DNA from: Bacillota bacterium
GTDB lineage: Bacteria; Bacillota; Clostridia; Acetivibrionales; DSM-1351
Direction: 5' to 3'
DNA length: 64,000 nt
Assembly (NCBI GenBank): GCA_023412275.1
Contig: JAEYNY010000115.1
Span: 4,190-68,189, forward strand
In this document: positions 8,965-19,100 of the stretch, piece by piece
How positions within the stretch are numbered: position 1 is the first letter of the stretch
How the letters are laid out: each line of letters begins with the position of its first letter
Translations under genes and position numbers: made by a program
The notes under the pieces: model-generated
What the model was told of the DNA's origin: nothing
What the model saw: only the letters and a program-made list of their open reading frames with translations
Database searches by the model: none

Positions 8965-9678
8965 GTGAAAAAAGTAAGATTATATGCATTTCCCTTTGCG
9001 GGGGGAACTGCTACAGCATATAATAGCTGGAAAAAGTATATCAATGAGTCTATTGAATTTTGTCAGGTAGAATTGGCAGGAAGAGGCAGAAGGATTGGTA
9101 CACCTTTTTATAAAAGCATTAAAGAGGCATCTGATGATGTGTTTGATATTATTAAATCTGACATTGAAACATCGGAGTATGCTTTTTTTGGGCATAGTAT
9201 GGGATGCTTGATTGCATATGAATTATGTTTAAAGATTGAAAGTTTAGGACTAAAAAGACCGAAACATGTTTTCTTATCAGGAAAGAAACCTCCGAATATA
9301 TCTAAACAAAGTGATGAACATTTACATATGCTTCCAGAATGTGAATTTTTAGAAGAAGTAAAAAAATTCGGAGGATTACCGAAGGAGATTTTAGAATTCA
9401 AGCCATTACTTGATTTGTTCCTTCCGGTTATAAGGGCAGATTTGAAAATTGTTGAAACATATAATTGTTTTGATTTTAATGAGAAAATGCATAGCGATAT
9501 TACGTTATTTCGAGGGGATAAAGATGATATTACTGAAGAGGATATGCTTAGATGGAGTGAAAGCACATTTGGAAAAAGTAGATTAATTAATTTTTCTGGG
9601 GGACATTTTTTTATTTATGAGCATGAAAACAATGTTGCTAATATTATAAATCAAACACTGCTAAATTACTATGAATGA
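8965..9678 (+). CDS. type II thioesterase of the NRPS operon
   Basis: An alpha/beta hydrolase that typically removes wrong or stalled acyl groups from carrier proteins. It shows the N-terminal FPFAGGTATAY oxyanion segment, nucleophile Ser78 in GHSMG, an acidic residue in the FRGDKDD region and His214 in GGHFF. I chose the GTG at 8965 because AGGTGG lies 8 nt upstream; an in-frame GTG at 8953 is inside that site. The result is 237 residues, normal for the family. It is the first gene of the operon, 98 nt before the first NRPS. No thioesterase domain is fused to any synthetase in the window. Confidence 0.92.
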   Translation: MKKVRLYAFPFAGGTATAYNSWKKYINESIEFCQVELAGRGRRIGTPFYKSIKEASDDVFDIIKSDIETSEYAFFGHSMGCLIAYELCLKIESLGLKRPKHVFLSGKKPPNISKQSDEHLHMLPECEFLEEVKKFGGLPKEILEFKPLLDLFLPVIRADLKIVETYNCFDFNEKMHSDITLFRGDKDDITEEDMLRWSESTFGKSRLINFSGGHFFIYEHENNVANIINQTLLNYYE

Positions 9679-9776
9679 AATGGAAAGGCAAAATTCATGG
9701 AAGTATAATTGGCAGTGTTTTTTAATGATAAAAAAACATATGACATATAAACATAATCTTAGGAGGGGTGCTTGAG

Positions 9777-12700
9777 GTGGAGATAATTTCTATAAATAAT
9801 GAAAGTAATAGTTATTGGAAGAGTAAGATTGAAAGAATTTTTGACAAAAGTTATTTTCCAATTGATAAAAGTATTATGGATTTCAATAAAACGATTGAGT
9901 TAAGTAGTAGTAGAAAAACTGAGCATTTTAGAATTAACATAGACAATTCAAGCCAAATATTAGAGATTACAGACAATTCTGACCAAGATTTGTTTGTGTT
10001 CTTAGCTGCATCTTTAATGGTTCTTATAAACAAATATGCTCAAATTGATCAAGTTTCAATTGGTTCATTTGGATTTGACAATGTCGATGACGGGCCTAAT
10101 TATCTGGTGATAATAGAAAACATGGTTAGTTATGAAATGAGTTTTAATGAGCTAATAAAAGCTGTTAAAGAAGAAGTATTAGAAATACGAACTAAAATTG
10201 GGTTCGATGTTTCTGAATTTATTGATTCAGGAAGTGCTTATGCTTTTGAGGTCTTTATGTCACTTAGTAATATTCAGAAAAAGGCAATCCTTAAAAATCT
10301 AAGGGCTAAGATTGAGTTTAATTTTGAAAGAAAAGACTCGCAAATTATTCTGGATATTGAGTATTGTGATTTATTCAAACAAAATACAATCGAAAGGATT
10401 GCGGGGCATTACTCAAATTTAGTTAAAAATATATTGCAAAATACTGGCAGTAAGATAAGCGATTTAGACATTTTAGACGAAAAAGAAAAAGCATTGATTT
10501 TGTCTGATTTTTGCAGCCTTAAGCTTGATTATCCTGAGAAAAAAACTATTGCTAAGCTCTTTGAAGAACAAGTTGAAAGAACCCCTCACAATATCGCAGT
10601 TGAATTCAAGGAAGAAAAAATTACATATAAAGAACTCAATGAAAGGGCAAACAAGCTTTCAAATTTTCTAATACTAAACGGGGTTACTCCCGAAACTGTG
10701 GTTGGAGTGATGCTTGAAAGATCAGTAGAAATGGTTGTCAGCCTGATTGCCATTTTAAAGGCTGGAGGAGCATATTTGCCAATTGACTCTTCTTATCCGG
10801 AAGATAGAATTATGTATATGTTGGATAACTCAGGTGCAAAATATCTGATTACATCTAAAAGTGCTAAAGAAGGTATTAACTTTACTAATCTAAGAAATTT
10901 TGAATCAAACAAAGATTATAGAATTATACAAACAAACCCAAGAAAATTCATAAAGAACTTTGATGCTTTGCCAGTTCCGGATAGATCACTAATTGACTTG
11001 AGAAATTATAAGAACAAAATCGGAATGGCAAGTGTAACGAACTGCATATCAATTCAATCCACAAGAGGATGTCCGTATAAGTGTCTGTACTGCCACAAGA
11101 TCTGGGCTAAATCCCACGTTTGCCGCAGTGCTGAAAATTTATACAATGAGGTAGAGTATTATTATAAAAACGGAGTAACCAACTTTGCTTTTATTGATGA
11201 TATTTTTAATTTAAATAAGCAAAATAGCAGTGAATTCTTAAAGATGATTATAAAAAACAAATTGAAAGTCCAACTCTTTTTCCCTAATGGCCTTCGAGGA
11301 GACCTCTTACCTGATGATTATATTGATTTGATGGTGGAAGCAGGTACCAGATTATTAAACCTTTCTTTGGAAACAGCATCCCCAAGACTCCAAAAGCTTT
11401 TGAAGAAAGATTTGGATTTGGATCAATTCGGTAGATCTGTTAATTATATCGCAACCAAGCATCCAAATGTTATCTTGGAACTTGCAACCATGCATGGCTT
11501 CCCTACGGAAACCGAAAAAGAAGCAATGATGACTTTAGATTTTATTAAGAGTGTTAAATGGCTACATTTTGCGTATATACATATATTGAAGATATTCCCC
11601 AATACAGAAATGGAATCGTTTGCTTTAGAAAATGGCATTTTAAAGCAAGATATAATGAACTCAAGAAACCGAGCTTTTCATGACCTTCCGGATACATTAC
11701 CATTTTCAAAATCCTTCACTAGGCAGTACCAAGCTATGTTCATGAATGAATATGTTTTGTCGAAAGACCGGTTGAGACAGGTACTTCCTGTACAAATGAA
11801 AATAATGACTGAAGAAGCTTTGGTCCAGAAATATAATGGGTATTTACCGACAGACATCAAATGTCTTGAGGATATATTAAACTTTACACGGTTGGACGAT
11901 TTAAAAATACCTTCTGAGTTTAGAGAAACTAAAAAAGACTCGGTTGAAATATTTAATAGGGAGCCTGCCAAGCAAACAGTAAGAAAGGATGCCAAAAGGA
12001 TTTTGTTCTTGGACTTATCGCAGCATTATAGCTCTTATAAAATGCTTTATAAAGTTGCTGAGCAGCCTTTAGGGATGATTTGCCTGGGCACATACCTGAA
12101 AAAGGAATTTGGAGACAAACTGGAAATAAAAATTTGCAAGTCTGGTAATGACTTTGATAGTTATGCAGAGTTAAAGGCTATAGTAAATGAATTTAAACCT
12201 GATTTAATAGGTATAAGAACACTGACATTTTTTAAAGAATTTTTTCATGAGACTGCATCCTTATTAAGATTGTGGGGAGTAAAGGTTCCGATAATTGCGG
12301 GAGGTCCATATGCTTCTAGTGATTATGATTACATTCTAAAGGATAAAAATATAAATATTGCTGCTATTGGTGAAGGTGAAATAACAATTTCTGAACTTGT
12401 TGGAAAAATGCTTAAAAATGGATTTAAGCTTCCTTCAATTGATGAACTGAAGGAGATTGATGGAATAGTATTTACTGAAGATTTTAAAGACACTTCATGC
12501 GATGTGCTGGTTTTGGAAGATATTACAGAAGAATTAGATTCCCAAAGTTCGTCGAACCCTTACGTAGAAGTTGAAGGTAATAATTTGGCATATGTGATGT
12601 ATACCTCAGGTTCTACAGGAAGGCCAAAAGGGGTAATGATAGAACATAGTCAGGTTAATAATTGCATATCTTGGATGCAGAATGAATTCAAGCTGGATGA

Positions 12701-14930
12701 AAAAGATGTTGCTGTACAACGAACAAATTTGACATTTGACCCGTCGGTATGGGAAATCTTTTGGCCTCTATATGTAGGTGCATCAGTAAAGCTTTTGACT
12801 TCATTCCAAAGTAAAGATCCGGTATATCTGATAAACTTGCTGTCAAACCAAAACAACCTTACGACGATGTACTGTCCAGCTTCAATGATAAATGCAATGC
12901 TGACAGCACTTGAAACCGGAAAAGAAGACAAAAAGCTAAGTATGCCCCTTCTTTTTATAGGAGCAGAAGCAATATCAAGAGATGTAGTTAATAAGTTTTA
13001 TGAATATTTTAATGGCAGGATAGTAAATACGTATGGACCTACCGAGTGCACCATCAATAATACATTTACATATATAGAAAGAAATGAGGAAGGGGCTGTA
13101 CCAATAGGAAAGCCCATTGCGAACAACAACATTTATATTCTATCAAAAGGAATGCAGCTTATGCCAGTAGGAATACAAGGTGAAATATGTATATCTGGGA
13201 AGAGCGTTGGAAGAGGGTATATAAATGATAAGGCTAATACTGATAAAGGATTTGTAACTGACTATTTAGGTAAAGATGTAATGTTTAGGACTGGAGATGT
13301 TGCAAAATGGAGAGAGGATGGCAATATTGAAATTCTGGGCAGAAATGATGAACAAATTAAAATTCGTGGGTACAGAATTGAGCTTGGAGAAATAGAGTCC
13401 AACATAAAGAAATATCCGGGTATAAGTAACTGCATTGTTACTGTTAAGGATATGAGTGTAAGGCATAAAGAAATAAATACATGCAAACATTGCGGTATTA
13501 CTACTGCTTATCCAAGGGTGACCATAAATGAGGACGGAAAATGTGATGTTTGCGGGGAGTATAGTCGCTATGATGAAATAATTAAAAGTTATTTTAAAAC
13601 CAGCAATGATTTGGACAAGCTTCTCAAAGCAGGCGAAAAAACATCTAATTACGATTGCATGATCTTATACAGTGGCGGGTTAGGAGCTGCGTATGCATTG
13701 TACAGATTGGTTGAAATGGGACATAAGGTCTTGGCTGTTACGTATAATAACGGCTATTTCCCAAAATCCGACTTAGAAAATATAAAGAAAATTACATCTG
13801 CTCTGGGTGTTGATCATATTTACCTAGAGCATGAAAAATCAGACGATATTCTAAGGGAAAGCCTTAATATGGCAAATACAGTTTGTAAGGGATGTTTCCA
13901 TGTTTCCTCAGTGCTTGCGGGTGAATATGCTTTAAAGAATAAGATTAAGTATGTAATAGGAGCAACTCTATCAAGAGGACAAATTATTGAGAATAAATTG
14001 TCAATGTTTATACAACAGGGAATAAATGATGTATGTGAAATTGAAAAAGGAATTACGCAAGTACAACTCAATGTCCCAAATATGGATAAAGAAATATTCT
14101 ACGAAATTGGTATTAATGCTTTGCAATATAAGGAAATATATGACAATGTTAACTTTATTGACTTTTACCGGTATGAAAACGTAACTAACCAGGAGATTAT
14201 TTCATACTTAGAATCTAAAGATGTGTATTGGGAAAGCAAAAAGAAATATGCTATATATTCAACAAATTGTCCATTGAAGCAAATAGGTGATTTTACCCAT
14301 CTAAAGGGTAAAGGTTATCATTTCTATGGAAGTGCTACAAGCTGGGAAAAGAGACTTGGGCATATCGCCTTTGAGAATGTTAAAGAAGACTTGGATGTAA
14401 AAGTCTCAGAAAAAGCAATCGGAAATTTCTCCAGGAGAATCGGATATTCTTCAATTAATGAAAAACAGGAAGATAGAAGTATATGTGCCTATTATTTATC
14501 TGAAACAGATATACCATTAGGGAAAATAAAGGACTTTTTATCGAGTAGGCTCCCAAACTATATGATACCTGTACATATTGTTAAAATTGGTGAGATTCCT
14601 TATACAAATGATGGAAAGGTAGACAAGAATAAATTGCCTATACCTGTTTTAGAGCAGAATAATGACAAAGTTGCTCCAACCGATGAGCTAGAGCAGAAAT
14701 TACTCGAGATATACTGTAATGTTCTTAAGGTAGATCAAACAAATATCGGAATTACAGATAATTTCTTTGATATTGGAGGGGACTCATTAAAAATGACTCA
14801 ACTGGTATCTAAGGTTCTTTCTGAGGTTCTCAATCTTACTGGAGAAGATCTGTATTTGTTTGAGGGATTGGCAGATCTGATGCAAATACCTACAATAAAT
14901 GGCTTCGCAGAATATATTAGGAAGCTTTAA
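9777..14930 (+). CDS. NRPS: half-C, A interrupted by radical SAM + B12 and by PP-loop domains, PCP
   Basis: The GTG at 9777 lies 10 nt after AGGAGG, giving 1717 residues. Residues 1-230 resemble only the C-terminal half of a condensation domain, with no HHxxxDG. An adenylation domain begins near 260 with a1 (ITYKELNERAN) and a2 (LKAGGAYLPID, about 328-338). It is then broken by a radical SAM domain (about 385-700; Cys432, Cys436, Cys439 in CPYKCLYC) and a B12-binding domain (about 740-900; PLGMICLGTYL, GGPYAS, GEGE). The A domain resumes at a3 (YTSGSTGRPKG, about 942) and runs to a8 (KIRGYRIELGEIE, about 1194-1207). It is broken again (about 1225-1560) by a CxxC/CxxC plus PP-loop domain like N-acetyl sugar amidotransferases (SGGLGAAY, about 1299). 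It ends with a10 (NDGKVDKNKL) and a PCP with GGDSL (about 1664). The amino acid activated is not predictable. Domain calls are from motifs; function is inferred. Confidence 0.9.
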   Translation: MEIISINNESNSYWKSKIERIFDKSYFPIDKSIMDFNKTIELSSSRKTEHFRINIDNSSQILEITDNSDQDLFVFLAASLMVLINKYAQIDQVSIGSFGFDNVDDGPNYLVIIENMVSYEMSFNELIKAVKEEVLEIRTKIGFDVSEFIDSGSAYAFEVFMSLSNIQKKAILKNLRAKIEFNFERKDSQIILDIEYCDLFKQNTIERIAGHYSNLVKNILQNTGSKISDLDILDEKEKALILSDFCSLKLDYPEKKTIAKLFEEQVERTPHNIAVEFKEEKITYKELNERANKLSNFLILNGVTPETVVGVMLERSVEMVVSLIAILKAGGAYLPIDSSYPEDRIMYMLDNSGAKYLITSKSAKEGINFTNLRNFESNKDYRIIQTNPRKFIKNFDALPVPDRSLIDLRNYKNKIGMASVTNCISIQSTRGCPYKCLYCHKIWAKSHVCRSAENLYNEVEYYYKNGVTNFAFIDDIFNLNKQNSSEFLKMIIKNKLKVQLFFPNGLRGDLLPDDYIDLMVEAGTRLLNLSLETASPRLQKLLKKDLDLDQFGRSVNYIATKHPNVILELATMHGFPTETEKEAMMTLDFIKSVKWLHFAYIHILKIFPNTEMESFALENGILKQDIMNSRNRAFHDLPDTLPFSKSFTRQYQAMFMNEYVLSKDRLRQVLPVQMKIMTEEALVQKYNGYLPTDIKCLEDILNFTRLDDLKIPSEFRETKKDSVEIFNREPAKQTVRKDAKRILFLDLSQHYSSYKMLYKVAEQPLGMICLGTYLKKEFGDKLEIKICKSGNDFDSYAELKAIVNEFKPDLIGIRTLTFFKEFFHETASLLRLWGVKVPIIAGGPYASSDYDYILKDKNINIAAIGEGEITISELVGKMLKNGFKLPSIDELKEIDGIVFTEDFKDTSCDVLVLEDITEELDSQSSSNPYVEVEGNNLAYVMYTSGSTGRPKGVMIEHSQVNNCISWMQNEFKLDEKDVAVQRTNLTFDPSVWEIFWPLYVGASVKLLTSFQSKDPVYLINLLSNQNNLTTMYCPASMINAMLTALETGKEDKKLSMPLLFIGAEAISRDVVNKFYEYFNGRIVNTYGPTECTINNTFTYIERNEEGAVPIGKPIANNNIYILSKGMQLMPVGIQGEICISGKSVGRGYINDKANTDKGFVTDYLGKDVMFRTGDVAKWREDGNIEILGRNDEQIKIRGYRIELGEIESNIKKYPGISNCIVTVKDMSVRHKEINTCKHCGITTAYPRVTINEDGKCDVCGEYSRYDEIIKSYFKTSNDLDKLLKAGEKTSNYDCMILYSGGLGAAYALYRLVEMGHKVLAVTYNNGYFPKSDLENIKKITSALGVDHIYLEHEKSDDILRESLNMANTVCKGCFHVSSVLAGEYALKNKIKYVIGATLSRGQIIENKLSMFIQQGINDVCEIEKGITQVQLNVPNMDKEIFYEIGINALQYKEIYDNVNFIDFYRYENVTNQEIISYLESKDVYWESKKKYAIYSTNCPLKQIGDFTHLKGKGYHFYGSATSWEKRLGHIAFENVKEDLDVKVSEKAIGNFSRRIGYSSINEKQEDRSICAYYLSETDIPLGKIKDFLSSRLPNYMIPVHIVKIGEIPYTNDGKVDKNKLPIPVLEQNNDKVAPTDELEQKLLEIYCNVLKVDQTNIGITDNFFDIGGDSLKMTQLVSKVLSEVLNLTGEDLYLFEGLADLMQIPTINGFAEYIRKL

Positions 14931-14962
14931 TATCATTATTAATTATTTGGAGGGAATAGATT

Positions 14963-16192
14963 ATGAGTGGTAATGTTAACAGGGTTACAATAGTGACCAA
15001 TAATATAAATTGCGAAAGGCATACACAGTATTATTCAACCATAGAAAAATACTTCATTCTCAATAACTGGAATATATGTACCGATTTTAACGTGGACAAG
15101 GTTATTATAACAGGATGTGGATTCCATGATTTTATGTATGACAAGGTTAGGAAAACGGTTGAAGCTATAAAAAACTCTGGAATAAAAGAAGAGAATATTA
15201 TAATCATGGGATGCTCTACAAAAACTCATGAACAAGATTTAGAATCAGAATTTAAGGGTAAGGTTATTGGGATTCATAAAGAGAATGAACTTGATCAGAT
15301 TATAAACGCTTCAGTACCATTTAGTGATATCGATTATATAAATCTTTTTAATTTTGATAAAGTATCTCCAAACAGCCAGAAGAATGAATATTTCTTCATT
15401 AAAATTGCTGAAGGGTGTTTACAACAGTGTAATTTCTGTGTAATCAAAAAGGCGAAAGGCTACATAAAAAGTAAGGCTACTGAAGAAATAACTTCTCAAT
15501 ACAAGTTCGCCGTTGAGAATGGTTATAAAAAGATATTTTTAATGGGGGAAGACACATTTGCTTATGGGGTTGACTCAAACAGAACAATAATAGAGCTTAT
15601 AGATGAATTATTAGAAATTGATTCAAATGTTGAGTTGTATTTTGGAAGTCTTCATTGCAGATGGCTATTAAAATACGCTGATGACTTATTAAGGCTTTGC
15701 AAGAAAGGCGTAATAAAGACCATTCACATGGGATTGCAGCATGTTAATGATGCAGTACTTAAAAGAATGGGTAGGGTCACAGAGTTTAACGATATTTATA
15801 ATGTTATATCTAAAATAAAGAAGGAATGCCCTCAAATAACTTTTTCAGCTGACATTATGGTTGGATTTCCAGGGGAATCTCAGTCAGATTTTAAGGAGCT
15901 TATTGAATTCTTTAAGAACGATACATGCTTTAGCATGATTCAGCATTTCGGGTATAGTGACATAAAAGGTGCACCGTCTACAGGCTTTGAAGGCAAAGTA
16001 CCTACTGGAGTGGTTGGAATGAGATGGAATTATCTTACAGAGGTTTTGGGAAGCAGATCTGCTTATGCAAAAAATAGTGAGCCTGAATATCAATTGACCC
16101 ATGAAAATAATTATTTTATATGCAAAGATACCTTTAGGGAGCCGGGAAAGTCCATATTATATGGAACCCATGGAGGAAGGGCTGATGAGTAG
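14963..16192 (+). CDS. MiaB/RimO-like radical SAM methylthiotransferase homologue
   Basis: 409 residues. The N-terminal UPF0004-type region has three spaced cysteines (Cys17, Cys52 in TGCG, Cys84 in MGCST), the pattern of the auxiliary 4Fe-4S cluster in methylthiotransferases. The radical SAM motif is Cys152, Cys156, Cys159 (CLQQCNFC). GLQHVNDAVLKRMGR and DIMVGFPGES are typical of the family. The C-terminus shows no clear TRAM RNA-binding domain, and the gene sits between two NRPS genes. A substrate on the assembly line, rather than tRNA or ribosomal protein S12, is therefore inferred. It would insert sulfur or a methylthio group at an unactivated carbon. The ATG at 14963 follows GGAGGG. The stop overlaps the next start. 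Confidence 0.87.
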   Translation: MSGNVNRVTIVTNNINCERHTQYYSTIEKYFILNNWNICTDFNVDKVIITGCGFHDFMYDKVRKTVEAIKNSGIKEENIIIMGCSTKTHEQDLESEFKGKVIGIHKENELDQIINASVPFSDIDYINLFNFDKVSPNSQKNEYFFIKIAEGCLQQCNFCVIKKAKGYIKSKATEEITSQYKFAVENGYKKIFLMGEDTFAYGVDSNRTIIELIDELLEIDSNVELYFGSLHCRWLLKYADDLLRLCKKGVIKTIHMGLQHVNDAVLKRMGRVTEFNDIYNVISKIKKECPQITFSADIMVGFPGESQSDFKELIEFFKNDTCFSMIQHFGYSDIKGAPSTGFEGKVPTGVVGMRWNYLTEVLGSRSAYAKNSEPEYQLTHENNYFICKDTFREPGKSILYGTHGGRADE

Positions 16193-19100
16193 TTCAATTA
16201 GTATTAGTACAGCAAATAACCTTTATACCTTTGATTATGTAAATTGCTTTGAGAAGCCGCTTGGGCTGGTTTTAGAGCGCCAACATGACAAGTTTCAAGA
16301 TCTGTTTTACATGTATTTGAAAATGGTGCAAAGCTACAATATCAGTAAATTTGAAAATGATAATGTTTTTTATACAATGAACTTTAATAATGCTGTAAGG
16401 TGGATTATTGAGGATAAGCTGAAGTTACAGATTGATGTTCAAGATATTCAAGCTGCAGATATACATAAATACATAAAAAGCCAATTGGACTTGAGTAGAC
16501 CGGTACTTGTTACCGGAAACTTGCGAGAATTGTCTTATACAAAACATTATAAAGTAGGCGATTGGGGACACTTGTTCCTTCTGAATGGATATGATGAAGA
16601 GAAAGAACTGTACGAGATTGTTGACGGGGAGCATAAAAAGCCTGAAGGCAATGTATTTGAGTATGGTGCTTTTAGTATGGACTATTTTATTTTAGAGCGT
16701 CTCTATAACTCAATGAAAACTAAATATGAATTAGGTTTCGCGGGAGTTATTTACAGTAGCGGAAAAGCTTCCGATGTAAATGAAAAAGAACTGCTTTTGG
16801 ATTGTCTAGATTTGTTTATAGAGGGTAGAAGTAAACAGCCTTATAAGGAAGTTGACTATGTGGATGAGGTTCTTAATAGGATAAGGAATGGCGAGGCACA
16901 AAATTCCCAGGTTAATAATTTTGATCCAACAAACATGATTGATTTTGTATTTACTCGGGGCATAAAATATAAAGAGGTTTTCTTTAAAACATTAATCAGT
17001 TTTTTAAAAAGACATAATTGTGATGAGAAGCTTATAGAAAGTTTAGAGGAAAAGGTAGCGGTTCTTATTGGCAAATGGTCTAAAATTCTTAATATTAGCC
17101 TTATTTCGTATCATTTGAAGAACAGTTTTAATATAAATGATAAAATCGATGAGGCAAAAGTTATTGAGGAAGAAATTGTTTCCATAACCAAACAGATTAG
17201 AAGTAAAATGGAAAATAAGGTTGTCAGGTTGGTGCAAACCAAAGCGAGAGAGCAAATAAAGAATCTGAATGAACTACCAATACCAAACAGGTCTTTAGTT
17301 AATTACGAAAAGTATAATAAATACCTTGACCAGGCAATGGTAAGACATTGTATATCACTTCAGGGAACCAGAGGATGCCCTTATAAGTGTGCATACTGTC
17401 ATAAAATATGGCCCAAAAGTCATGTCTATCGTTCTGCAGAACATATTTTCAACGAATTGAAAATTTACTATGATATGGGCGTAAGAAGGTTCTCATTTAT
17501 TGATGATATATTTAATCTAAATGTTGAGAATAGCTCAAAATTTTTTAAAATGGTTATTGACAATAAGCTTGATATAAACTTGTTCTTCCCAAATGGGGTA
17601 AGGGCTGACTTGCTTACCAAAGACTATATGGATTTAATGGTAGAGGCAGGCACAGTAAGTGTTGCTTTTGCTTTGGAGACAGCATCTGCCAGACTTCAAA
17701 AATTGATTGGCAAAAATCTGGACCTGGAAAAGTTTCAGGAAAATCTGGAATACATGTCATTAAAATATCCAAACGTTATTACAGAACTTTTTACTATGCA
17801 TGGGTTTCCTACCGAGACCCAGGAAGAAGCTATGATGACCTTGGAATTTATTAAAAGTATGAAATGGATTCACTTTCCGTACCTGTTTATTTTGAAAATA
17901 TTTGAGAATACTGATATGGCAAAATTGGCTATAGCAAACGGTATAAGTATAGAAGATATAGAAAAATCCAAGGGACTACATTTTACTCAACTTCCTTTTA
18001 CACTTCCATTTGACAGGAGCTTTACTTTAAAATACCAGACTGATTTTTTCAATAATTATTTTATGGATAAAGAACGGCTCTTACACGTACTACCATATCA
18101 GATGAAGATTTTAACGGAGCAGGAGATAATTCAGAAATATAACAGCTATTTACCGACTGAGATTGCCAGTTTGGAAGACTTATACAAATTTGCAAAGATA
18201 GAACCTGAGCAAATGCAAGGGGTAAGCTGCCTATGCGAATCAAAAGTTTTTGTTCCTGAAATACATAGCAAGATGAAGAAACATTTTGGTGAAAAAAAAT
18301 CTGCTGAAAACGCTTTAAGGGTTCTTTTGCTTGATTTGTCACAGCATTTCAATTCTGAGAATGAACCTACAAGGCAGCATGTTGAGCCTCCTCTTGGACA
18401 TATGTATTTAATGACCTATCTGAATCAAAAGCTTGGAGAAAAAGTGAATGGCAGGATTGCGAAATCTAGGGTTGATTTTGATTCCTATGAAGAGTTGAAA
18501 GACTTATTAGAAGATTTTAAGCCCGATGTTATCGGGATAAGGACTTTATCTTACTATAAAGACTTTTTCCATGTTGCTGTGGAGGCTATAAGAAAGTTTG
18601 GTTTCAACGGTCCTATACTTACTGGGGGACCGTATGCAAGTAGCGAATATGAGTCTATATTAAAAGATAAAAATATCGATTTGGTTCTACTGGGAGAGGG
18701 CGAGCTGACTTTTTGCGAAGTTATTGAGAAAGTTATCGCAAATAACCGAAAAATTCCTAAGGAAGATGTTCTTAAAGAGATTCCGGGTATTGTTTTTAGA
18801 ACTAAGGAAGACATGTCTTTAAGTAACACTGTGGAAAAGGTTATTTTTATTGATATGGAAGAAGGAGTTTCTGAAGAACTTGGCTCAGAAACTCCGAATA
18901 GCAAGTGCTGTGGGAGTCCCGAAGCGGTTATAAAAGGAACTCTTAACAGCGATTCTTCGGATTGTGAATTCAGACCAAATGATCAAGTGGAGTCAAGGGT
19001 GGCCGATATTTGGAAAGAATGCCTACAGGTAGAGCATTTTGATAAAAACGTAAACTTTTTCGACTTGGGTGGGAATTCCCTTACAGCTATTAAAATGATT

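Noticed and set aside
16101..16184. Upstream start for the second NRPS
   Set aside because: The 28 extra codons overlap the methylthiotransferase gene and lack a ribosome site, whereas the ATG at 16185 has GGAGG at proper spacing.
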